Assembly: GCA_937906975.1 (NCBI GenBank)
Contig: CALCUN010000154.1
Span: 1-12,502, forward strand
Direction: 5' to 3'
Length of the DNA: 12,502 nt
Source of the DNA: an uncultured Bacteroidales bacterium
GTDB taxonomy: Bacteria; Bacteroidota; Bacteroidia; Bacteroidales; P3
In this document: piece after piece, positions 6,457 to 12,502 of the stretch
Layout of the letters: each line of letters starts with the position of its first letter
Numbering within the stretch: the stretch's first letter is position 1
The notes under the pieces: model-generated
What the model saw: only the letters and a program-made list of their open reading frames with translations
What the model was told of the DNA's origin: nothing
Database searches by the model: none
Position numbers and translations under genes: made by a program

Positions 6457-6486
6457 CAAAAAAGAACACAAAAAAACGCTTGCAAA

Positions 6487-7191
6487 ATGAATTATATAGA
6501 TAAATTAACCTTTGAACAAAAGCAATCTTACTATGCTGCACTTTGTGAAATGATTTCTCCTGAAAGAGTTTCTTTGTTTGAGAAAGTCATAAATGAAAGA
6601 ACAGATATGCAGTGCGTTGTTGTAGAAAATATTTATCAGTCTCAAAATGCTTCAGCTGTGTTAAGGACTTGCGATTGTGTAGGGGTGCAACAGGTACACG
6701 TAATAGAAAACAATAATGCTTATCAAATAAATCCAGATGTTGCTTTGGGCTCAAGTCAATGGATAGATTTGCACCGATATAATAGAAAGGAAAATAACAC
6801 ACTTGACTGCATTAATAAATTGAAATCGCAAGGCTATAAAATAGTTGCCACACTTCCTCATGAGAAAGATGTATTTCTTCCTCAATTAGATGTGAGTGAA
6901 AAAATGGCTGTTGTTTTTGGAAATGAGGTTGAGGGATTGTCTGAGGAGGTTGTCGCAAATGCTGATGTATATATGAAGATTCCTATGTTTGGTTTTACAG
7001 AGAGTTTCAATATATCGGTTTCTGCTGCAATCACTATGTATAATTTAATGGAAAGACTAAGAGCGAGTGGAGTGGATTATCGTTTGAGTGAAGATAGACG
7101 CATAGAAACCTTAATTAAATGGGCAAAGCGTACTATTAGACGAAGCGATATGATAGAAAAAGAGTTGATGAAGAGAATGTTTGGTTTATAG
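6487..7191 (+). CDS. trmH: TrmH-family (SpoU) RNA 2'-O-ribose methyltransferase
   Basis: SPOUT-fold enzymes of this family methylate a ribose 2'-OH in tRNA or rRNA using S-adenosylmethionine. The 234-residue protein shows the three SpoU motifs: motif 1 NASAVLRTCDCVGV (54-67, with Asn54 and Arg60), motif 2 VVFGNEVEGLSEE (about 142-154), and motif 3 IPMFGFTESFNISVSAAITMYN (about 166-187), which forms part of the knotted SAM site. Overall layout and length (E. coli TrmH is 229) fit tRNA Gm18 methyltransferase, so trmH is used, but an rRNA target cannot be excluded. A TTG further upstream (6454) is in frame but lies inside the promoter -7 box, so ATG 6487 is taken as the start. The stop is three bases before tex. 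Confidence 0.85.
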   Translation: MNYIDKLTFEQKQSYYAALCEMISPERVSLFEKVINERTDMQCVVVENIYQSQNASAVLRTCDCVGVQQVHVIENNNAYQINPDVALGSSQWIDLHRYNRKENNTLDCINKLKSQGYKIVATLPHEKDVFLPQLDVSEKMAVVFGNEVEGLSEEVVANADVYMKIPMFGFTESFNISVSAAITMYNLMERLRASGVDYRLSEDRRIETLIKWAKRTIRRSDMIEKELMKRMFGL

Positions 7192-7194
7192 GAT

Positions 7195-9273
7195 ATGCAA
7201 AAATACATAGATTACATAGCAAAGGTTACTTCCATAAATGAGGATTGCATAAAAAACACTGTGGAGTTGTTGGAAAAGGATTACTCTGTGCCTTTTCTTG
7301 CAAGGTATCGTAAGGAAGCAACAGGGGGATTAAACGAAGTAGAGATAGAGTCTATTATTCATTCTTTGAAAAAGGCAAGAGAATTAGAGGCAAGAAAGGA
7401 TGCGATTATAAAAAGCATAGAACAACAAAATCTTTTAACAGAGGAATTAAGCCTTACAATAGAGGGTATAGATAATCTTACGGATTTGGAGGATTTTTAT
7501 TTGCCTTATAAACCAAAACGTAGGACAAGAGCAACTATAGCAAAAGAAAAAGGATTGGAGCCTGCTGCAAAACTCATTATGTATGAAAGAAATTTTACTT
7601 TTGCTAATTTTACGGACTATGAGTTGGAGGGGGCGATGGATATTTGTGCAGAATGGATAAATGAAAACGTATTTGTTCGTAAGAAAATGAGAAAATACTT
7701 TAAGTATAACTCTGTTGTAAAGGTTACAAAGGCGAAAGGATATAAGGAAAACTCAAAATATGAAAATTTACTCGCCATTAAAGAAAAGGCGATAAATATG
7801 CCAAGTCATAGGGTGTTGGCTCTTTTTAGGGCAGAGGCAGAGGGAGAATTGAATCTTTCCTTTCAACCCGAAAACAACGTAGAGGCTATGACTAATCTTG
7901 TGGAATGGATTGTTCGTGATAACAATTTGGCAAGCCAATATAAGATTAGGGCTTGCGAGGACTCATATAAAAGACTTTTAGCACCATCTTTGGAAAACGA
8001 ATTGAGGAATTTCATAAAGGAAAGAGCAGATAGTTTTGCAATAGAGGTGTTTTCAAAAAATCTTCGTCAGTTGTTGTTTTCTCCTGCAATGGGAGAGAAG
8101 ATTACTTTGGCAATTGACCCTGGTATAAGAACGGGTTGTAAGGTTGTTTGTTTGAATGCAAATGGTAGATTGTTGGCTCACGATGTGATATTCCCAATGA
8201 CTAATAAGCCTGAGGCTGAAAGATTATTGACTTATTATGTGAGGATATACAATGTTGAAGCAATAGCAATAGGAAATGGTACTGCTTCAAAGGAAACAGA
8301 AGAATTTGTTAGAGGAATTGACTTTGGTAAGGAATTGATAATAAGCGTTGTTAATGAAAGTGGTGCATCGGTTTATTCCGCATCGCAAGAGGCAAGAGAT
8401 GAGTTTGGAGATTATGATATAACTGTAAGGGGTGCGGTAAGCATTGGCAGAAGATTGCAAGACCCTTTGGCAGAATTGGTGAAGATTGAGCCGAAATCTA
8501 TTGGAGTAGGTCAGTATCAACACGATGTTAATCAGACTTTGCTTTCTGAGAGCTTGCATAAAACTGTTGAGAGTTGTGTTAATCAAATTGGTGTGGAGCT
8601 AAACACTGCAAGTTATCAGTTGCTTTCTTATGTCTCTGGCATTGGACCTACGCTTGCAAAGAATATTGTAGAGTATAGAAATGAAAATGGTGCTTACTCT
8701 TCAAGAAAGGATTTGATGAAGGTGAAACGTTTTGGCGAAAAGGCTTTTGAACAATCTGCTGGCTTTCTTAGAATACGTCAATCAAAGAATCCTTTGGATA
8801 ATACTGCTGTGCACCCTGAGAGATATGCGGTTGTGGAGCAGATGGCTAAGGATTTGAATTGCAGTGTGAAGGATTTGATTGAGGACGAAAAGAAAAGAGA
8901 TTCTATAAACTTACATCAATATGTTGAGGGCGATTGTGGATTGCATACCTTAATAGATATAATTAATGAATTGTCGAAACCTTCAAGGGATATTCGCACT
9001 AAATTTGAAGAATTTACGTTAAATAAAGGATTAACTAAGCTTGAACAAATCAAAGAAGGGCAAATATTGGAAGGAGTCATTACAAACTTAACTGTATTTG
9101 GTGCTTTTGTTGATTTGGGCGTTCACGTTAGCGGATTAATTCACAGAAGCGAAATTGCAGAAGGCTTTAAGGGTGAGGTAACTGAGGTGTTGGCAATTAA
9201 TCAAAGGGTGAATGTGAGAGTTATTTCGGTGGATTGTGAGAAAAAACGTGTGGCATTGAGTCTTAAATTGTAA
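7195..9273 (+). CDS. tex: Tex family transcription accessory / RNA-binding protein
   Basis: Tex proteins are conserved nucleic-acid-binding proteins, related to eukaryotic Spt6, with roles in transcription and RNA metabolism. The 692-residue sequence contains the domains in the usual order: a helical N-terminal region with the signature VPFLARYRKEATGGLNEVE (about 32-50), a YqgF/RuvC-like domain starting at TLAIDPGIRTGCK (304-316), a helix-hairpin-helix segment at VSGIGPTLAKNIVEYR (480-495), and a C-terminal S1 domain (about 620-692) with GQILEGVITNLTVFGAFVDLG and SGLIHRSEI. The S1 domain is complete and the chain ends right after it, without the extended tail that makes many Tex proteins about 770 residues. 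It starts three bases after trmH and ends ten bases before the next gene, so it is inside one transcript. Confidence 0.96.
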   Translation: MQKYIDYIAKVTSINEDCIKNTVELLEKDYSVPFLARYRKEATGGLNEVEIESIIHSLKKARELEARKDAIIKSIEQQNLLTEELSLTIEGIDNLTDLEDFYLPYKPKRRTRATIAKEKGLEPAAKLIMYERNFTFANFTDYELEGAMDICAEWINENVFVRKKMRKYFKYNSVVKVTKAKGYKENSKYENLLAIKEKAINMPSHRVLALFRAEAEGELNLSFQPENNVEAMTNLVEWIVRDNNLASQYKIRACEDSYKRLLAPSLENELRNFIKERADSFAIEVFSKNLRQLLFSPAMGEKITLAIDPGIRTGCKVVCLNANGRLLAHDVIFPMTNKPEAERLLTYYVRIYNVEAIAIGNGTASKETEEFVRGIDFGKELIISVVNESGASVYSASQEARDEFGDYDITVRGAVSIGRRLQDPLAELVKIEPKSIGVGQYQHDVNQTLLSESLHKTVESCVNQIGVELNTASYQLLSYVSGIGPTLAKNIVEYRNENGAYSSRKDLMKVKRFGEKAFEQSAGFLRIRQSKNPLDNTAVHPERYAVVEQMAKDLNCSVKDLIEDEKKRDSINLHQYVEGDCGLHTLIDIINELSKPSRDIRTKFEEFTLNKGLTKLEQIKEGQILEGVITNLTVFGAFVDLGVHVSGLIHRSEIAEGFKGEVTEVLAINQRVNVRVISVDCEKKRVALSLKL

Positions 9274-9283
9274 AAAAATAGAT

Positions 9284-10000
9284 ATGGTATTTCGTAAAAG
9301 TATATTAATTATTGCGTTTTTGTTTTTAGGCTTTACTTGCTCGGCTCAGATGTTGAAGGCTTATGCAGTATTTGGCTTAAACGCTGCTCAAATTGATGGA
9401 GATGAGGTTTATGGCTATTCAAAAATTTCTCCGCAAGCAGGTTTGGGAATAATTACTCCCTTTAATATGAGAAAACCTAATGAGGGTTGGCAAGCAAGTA
9501 TGGAGTTGCTTTACTCTCAAAGGGGTGCAAAAGAATCTCTTGACCCTTTCAAATACAATACTTCGTTACACTATGTGGATATTCCGCTGATGGTGCATTA
9601 TATTGATAAAAGAGGGGGGTGGACCTTTGGTTTGGGTGCTCAATATGGTCGTTTGTTTCAAATAAATGAAGATTGGGGTTTGCCTCCAATAATTATTGAG
9701 TCTTTTGAACGTCCTGTTGATGGCATATTGCCAAGTTTTAATAGAAATGATTTTAGTGTTGTAACAGATATTCGCTTTACTATTTGGGAAAAATTCAAAT
9801 TCAGCTTCCGTTATCAATATTCTATTGTGCCGATAAGAGATGATGTTCCTTTTTATAATGGTTATTCGGCAGGTACAGCAGGTTTTAGGTCTTGGACTCG
9901 TGATTTTAGAAACAATTATATGAGTTTTAGAATCTTATATATGATAAACGAAAGAAGTAGTAAGGAATTGGATAGAAATATCAATAAAACATCTTATTAA
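9284..10000 (+). CDS. Outer-membrane beta-barrel protein (PorT-like family)
   Basis: This 238-residue protein starts with a signal peptide (1-21, ending TCSA before Gln22). It continues as alternating polar and hydrophobic strands typical of small barrels: FGLNAAQIDGDEVYGYSKIS (30-49), GLGIITPF, a WQASMELLYSQRG strand, LHYVDIPLMVHY, and late strands rich in aromatics. This pattern is that of the Bacteroidetes 'outer membrane protein beta-barrel' family that includes PorT-like proteins. The function is unknown; it may be a structural or small-channel protein. It ends with NINKTSY, outside the expected last strand (about 211-222). The gene sits between tex and coaD with gaps of 10 and 5 bases, an unexpected cargo for a run of cytosolic genes. 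The cysteine at position 19 is not in a proper lipobox, so it is not called a lipoprotein. Confidence 0.82.
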   Translation: MVFRKSILIIAFLFLGFTCSAQMLKAYAVFGLNAAQIDGDEVYGYSKISPQAGLGIITPFNMRKPNEGWQASMELLYSQRGAKESLDPFKYNTSLHYVDIPLMVHYIDKRGGWTFGLGAQYGRLFQINEDWGLPPIIIESFERPVDGILPSFNRNDFSVVTDIRFTIWEKFKFSFRYQYSIVPIRDDVPFYNGYSAGTAGFRSWTRDFRNNYMSFRILYMINERSSKELDRNINKTSY

Positions 10001-10005
10001 ATTCT

Positions 10006-10491
10006 ATGAATGAAAGAATAGCATTGTTTCCGGGCAGTTTTGACCCTATAACTAAGGGGCATGAGTCGGTAGTGCTTCGTGCTTTGTCAATGTTTGATAA
10101 AATCATTATCGCAATTGGTAGCAATACTGCAAAAAATTCTGTGTTTTCTATTGAAAAAAGAATTGAGTGGATTAAGGAAACTTTTAAGGATTATGATAAT
10201 ATAGAGATTTGTATTTTTGATTGCTTGACTGTGGACTTTTGTAAACAGGTGGGAGCTAAGTATATTTTGAGGGGATTGCGTAATTCGGTGGATTTTCAGT
10301 ATGAAAGAAATATTGCAAGAATTAATCAAGAACTTGATCAGCAGATAGAAACGGTTTTTCTTTTGACAAAGCCTGATGATGCTGCTATTAGTTCTTCTTT
10401 GGTTAGAGAGATTTTGAATTTTAATGGCGATGTGTCAAAATTTATTCCCGAAAAGATTGTAATAACTCCAAAAGATTTGAAAAATGAGTAG
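10006..10491 (+). CDS. coaD: Phosphopantetheine adenylyltransferase
   Basis: CoaD adenylates 4'-phosphopantetheine to dephospho-CoA, the fourth step of coenzyme A synthesis. The 161-residue protein has the nucleotidyltransferase signatures GSFDPITKGH (10-19, with the TxGH element), the phosphopantetheine-site block RGLRNSVDFQYE (89-100) and the late ISSSLVREI (128-136). Length fits the family (about 160). Start and stop are tightly packed: five bases after the barrel gene, and an 8-base overlap with the flavin reductase gene, which suggests coupled translation. No unusual residues were noted. Confidence 0.96.
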   Translation: MNERIALFPGSFDPITKGHESVVLRALSMFDKIIIAIGSNTAKNSVFSIEKRIEWIKETFKDYDNIEICIFDCLTVDFCKQVGAKYILRGLRNSVDFQYERNIARINQELDQQIETVFLLTKPDDAAISSSLVREILNFNGDVSKFIPEKIVITPKDLKNE

Positions 10492-11062
10492 AGTTTCTTT
10501 TAAGCCGGGTACGATGATATATCCTTTGCCTGCTCTTATGGTGAGTTGCGGTGAAACAATAGAGGAGTATAATATTGCAACGGTGGCGTGGACAGGTACT
10601 ATTTGTACTGAGCCTCCGATGTGTTATATCAGTTTGCGTAAGTCAAGACATTCTCACTCTATAATATCTCGCACAAAAGAGTTTGTATTGAATTTAACTA
10701 CTGAAAAATTGGTGCGACAAACAGATTGGTGTGGCGTGAAGTCGGGAAGGGATTTCAATAAGTTTGAAGAGATGAATTTAACTGTTGAAAAAGCTCCTAA
10801 TATCTCGGCTCCAATGATAAAGGAAAGTCCTTTGTGTATAGAATGTAAGGTGGTGGAGGTAAAAGAATTAGGCTCGCATGATATGTTCATTGCAAATGTT
10901 GTTGGGGTGCATGCTGATGAAAAGTATATCAATAAAGAAAGCGGACTGTTTGACTTACAATCCGCTAAACTTATGACATATTCTCATGGAAAGTATTATT
11001 CCGTTGGAGAACAATTAGGTTTCTTCGGTTTTTCTGTGCAAAAGAAAAAGAAGAAAAAGTAA
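10484..11062 (+). CDS. Flavin reductase-like FMN-binding protein
   Basis: The 192-residue protein belongs to the flavin reductase-like split-barrel family (flavoredoxin / DIM6-NtaB type). The visible signatures are a GTMIYPLPALMVSCG start, NIATVAWTGTICTEPPMCYISLR (30-52) and RHSHSIISRTKEFVLNLTT (55-73), which in relatives contact FMN, followed by the C-terminal half with MIKESPLCIECKVVEV and FIANVVGVHADE. Members transfer electrons through FMN or reduce flavins; the partner here is unknown. The start lies 8 bases inside coaD. The chain ends in six consecutive lysines, an unusual basic tail after FFGFSVQ. The stop is only 10 bases from the stop of the convergent hutI gene, with no clear terminator between. 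Confidence 0.9.
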   Translation: MSRVSFKPGTMIYPLPALMVSCGETIEEYNIATVAWTGTICTEPPMCYISLRKSRHSHSIISRTKEFVLNLTTEKLVRQTDWCGVKSGRDFNKFEEMNLTVEKAPNISAPMIKESPLCIECKVVEVKELGSHDMFIANVVGVHADEKYINKESGLFDLQSAKLMTYSHGKYYSVGEQLGFFGFSVQKKKKKK

Positions 11063-11072
11063 TTTCTTAATT

Positions 11073-12308
11073 TTATTGTTCTTTTCCGTTCAAGAATACT
11101 CTATCTACCTTATTTGTTCCATAGTAATAAGGTATGTATTCTATTGTTGGTATGTCTTTTGTTATGTAGAAGTTCGCTTTTTTGCCTTTTGCGATTGAGC
11201 CGTGTGTTTGGCTGATTCCCATTGCGTAGGCTGAGTTTAATGTTGTTGCGTTTATGGCTTCTTGTGGTGTGAGTTTGTAATTTACACACGCAAAAGTTAA
11301 TACCATTTGCATGTTTCCGCTTGGTGAAGAGCCTGGATTGAAATCTGATGCCATTGCTATTGGAAGTCCTGCTTGTATCATCTTTCTTGCAGGTGAGTAA
11401 GGCATATTCAAAAAGAAGGCTGCTCCTGGTAGGATTGTTGGCATTGTTTGTGAGGCTTTAAGACATGCTATTTCTTCATCGCCAACGCATTCAAGGTGAT
11501 CAACAGAAAGTGCATTGTATTTAACTCCTACTTGTATTCCTCCTGAATAGTCTAATTCGTTTGCGTGAATTTTTGGTACTAATCCGTGTTGCATTCCTGC
11601 AAATAACATTCTGTCTGTTTCCTCTACGGTGAAGAATCCTGTGTCGCAAAATACGTCAATGAAATCTGCAAGGTTTTCTTTTACAACAAGTGGAATCATT
11701 TCATTGATTACTAAGTCTACAAATTCTCCTTGACGTCCTCTGTATTCCATTGGCACACCGTGTGCTCCTAAGAAGTTGGCTTTTATTGTTAAAGGTGAGT
11801 TTTCTTTTAGTCTTCTTATGACTCTTAACATCTTAAGTTCTGCTTCTGTTGTAAGTCCATAACCAGATTTTATTTCAACAGCTCCAGTACCGTATGACTT
11901 TATTTCATCTAAACGTTGCATCGCATCTTCGTAAAGTTTGTCTTCACTTGTTTCTTGTAAACGTTTAGCTGAGTTTAAAATACCACCTCCTCTTTTTGCA
12001 ATCTCTTCATAGCTCAATCCTTTTATTTTGTCAATGTATTCAATTTCTCTTGAGCCGGCATAGACTAAGTGAGTGTGTGAATCACAAAAAGAAGGTAGAA
12101 CAAAGCGATTGTTAGCATCTATTATTTTTTCAGCGTTTGTTTCTTTTAGCTCACTCATTTGTCCAAAATCTATGATTTTGTCGTCTTCAACAATAAGGTA
12201 AGCATTATCTATGCAGTTAAGATTAGCCATGTCTTCTCCACATACGGCTATTCTCTTATTTTCTTCTACTTGAACTAAACTTTTAATATTTGTAATAAGT
12301 GTTCTCAT
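11073..12308 (-). CDS. hutI: Imidazolonepropionase (HutI)
   Basis: HutI hydrolyses 4-imidazolone-5-propionate to N-formimino-L-glutamate, the third step of histidine degradation. The 411-residue amidohydrolase shows the expected metal ligands: His78 and His80 in DSHTHLVYAGSRE, His248 in KIHANELD and Asp322 in ASDFNPGSSPS. Also conserved are RGGGI (106-110), the EIKSGYGL segment (145-152), GAHGVP (181-186) and DHLE (270-273). Length fits the family (about 405-420). No hutH, hutU or formiminoglutamate gene is present in the window. Only three bases separate its ATG from the stop of the upstream partial gene, so it is probably transcribed with it; no promoter of its own was seen. It is convergent with the flavin reductase gene. 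Confidence 0.96.
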   Translation of the reverse strand: MRTLITNIKSLVQVEENKRIAVCGEDMANLNCIDNAYLIVEDDKIIDFGQMSELKETNAEKIIDANNRFVLPSFCDSHTHLVYAGSREIEYIDKIKGLSYEEIAKRGGGILNSAKRLQETSEDKLYEDAMQRLDEIKSYGTGAVEIKSGYGLTTEAELKMLRVIRRLKENSPLTIKANFLGAHGVPMEYRGRQGEFVDLVINEMIPLVVKENLADFIDVFCDTGFFTVEETDRMLFAGMQHGLVPKIHANELDYSGGIQVGVKYNALSVDHLECVGDEEIACLKASQTMPTILPGAAFFLNMPYSPARKMIQAGLPIAMASDFNPGSSPSGNMQMVLTFACVNYKLTPQEAINATTLNSAYAMGISQTHGSIAKGKKANFYITKDIPTIEYIPYYYGTNKVDRVFLNGKEQ

Positions 12309-12311
12309 TGT

Positions 12312-12502
12312 TTATATGTTTATTTTATTTGTATGCTTAATAACATTATCTAATATTAGAATTCCGTTTTTATAAAGCGCTACGAATACGTCTTTGTGTT
12401 GTTCAATGAATATATACCTTTCTTTAAGAAAAGGAAGAAACGCAGATTTTTTATACGAATTCGGATTTACCGGTTTTTCTTTGAAATATTCGCGGTATAT
12501 TC
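12312..12502 (-). CDS. C-terminal end of an unidentified protein (partial)
   Basis: On the minus strand one frame stays open from the window edge to TAA at 12314-12312, giving 62 residues; the other two minus-strand frames are closed early. The peptide starts IYREYFKEKPVNPNSYKK and ends VALYKNGILILDNVIKHTNKINI, with an FLPFLKERYIFIEQHKDVF segment between. It is not a piece of a histidine-pathway enzyme that I can recognise, and no family can be named. Support for it being real comes from the open frame reaching the edge, the ordinary codon content, and the three-base gap to hutI, which is typical of genes in one operon. The 5' part lies outside the window. Confidence 0.6.
   Translation of the reverse strand, partial: IYREYFKEKPVNPNSYKKSAFLPFLKERYIFIEQHKDVFVALYKNGILILDNVIKHTNKINI

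Noticed and set aside
8287..8586. A 99-codon minus-strand open frame inside tex.
   Set aside because: It lies wholly inside the RuvC-like part of tex, has no recognisable motif and no promoter; tex accounts for the sequence.
11051..11068. AAGAAA/TTTCTT hairpin as terminator between the convergent genes.
   Set aside because: Only six A-T-rich pairs with a six-base loop; too weak to support a terminator call.
1..12502. tRNA or rRNA genes, CRISPR arrays, insertion sequences, phage or toxin-antitoxin genes.
   Set aside because: No tRNA-like or rRNA-like segments, no regularly spaced long repeats, no transposase or integrase motifs, and no small paired genes were seen; nearly all sequence is accounted for by housekeeping genes.

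Overview
The window looks like a piece of chromosome from a low-GC member of the Bacteroidota. Four signs support this. Three intergenic regions carry promoters of the Bacteroidetes type (TTTG at -33, TAnnTTTG at -7). One secreted protein has a type IX secretion (T9SS) C-terminal sorting domain. Two signal peptides end in the 'AQ' style common in this phylum. The order rpmF-plsX-fabH and a PnuC-family transporter overlapping a thiamine pyrophosphokinase also fit. No genus can be named from the sequence alone.

Layout. (1) 1-3991, plus strand: a tightly packed run made of the 3' end of rpmF (ribosomal protein L32), plsX, fabH, a PhnP-like metallo-beta-lactamase hydrolase, a PnuC/PnuT-type vitamin transporter and a thiamine pyrophosphokinase; the last four overlap one another. 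PlsX and FabH supply phospholipid and fatty-acid synthesis; the last two genes probably take up and pyrophosphorylate thiamine. (2) 3992-4227: a non-coding AT-rich region with a 21-bp-periodic repeat lying on a promoter, a possible 16-codon leader ORF and a perfect 10-bp hairpin. (3) 4228-5334: a secreted T9SS cargo protein of unknown function, ending at a bidirectional terminator. (4) 5377-6345, minus strand: a YitT/DUF2179 membrane protein. (5) 6346-6486: a divergent promoter region with a long AT-rich palindrome. (6) 6487-11062, plus strand: a five-gene run of trmH-type rRNA/tRNA methyltransferase, tex, an outer-membrane beta-barrel protein, coaD and a flavin reductase-like protein. (7) 11073-12502, minus strand: hutI (histidine degradation), preceded by the 3' end of an unidentified gene with a 3-base gap.

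Most of the content is housekeeping. No phage, transposon, CRISPR, toxin-antitoxin or defence locus was seen. The observations most worth following are non-genic: the helically phased repeat array on the T9SS-cargo promoter, the leader hairpin directly after a mini-ORF, the palindrome between divergent promoters, and a marked change in plus-strand base composition (C- and A-rich around 1.8-4.0 kb, G- and T-rich from about 7.2 kb onward). That change may mark a change in replication-strand context or a past rearrangement.
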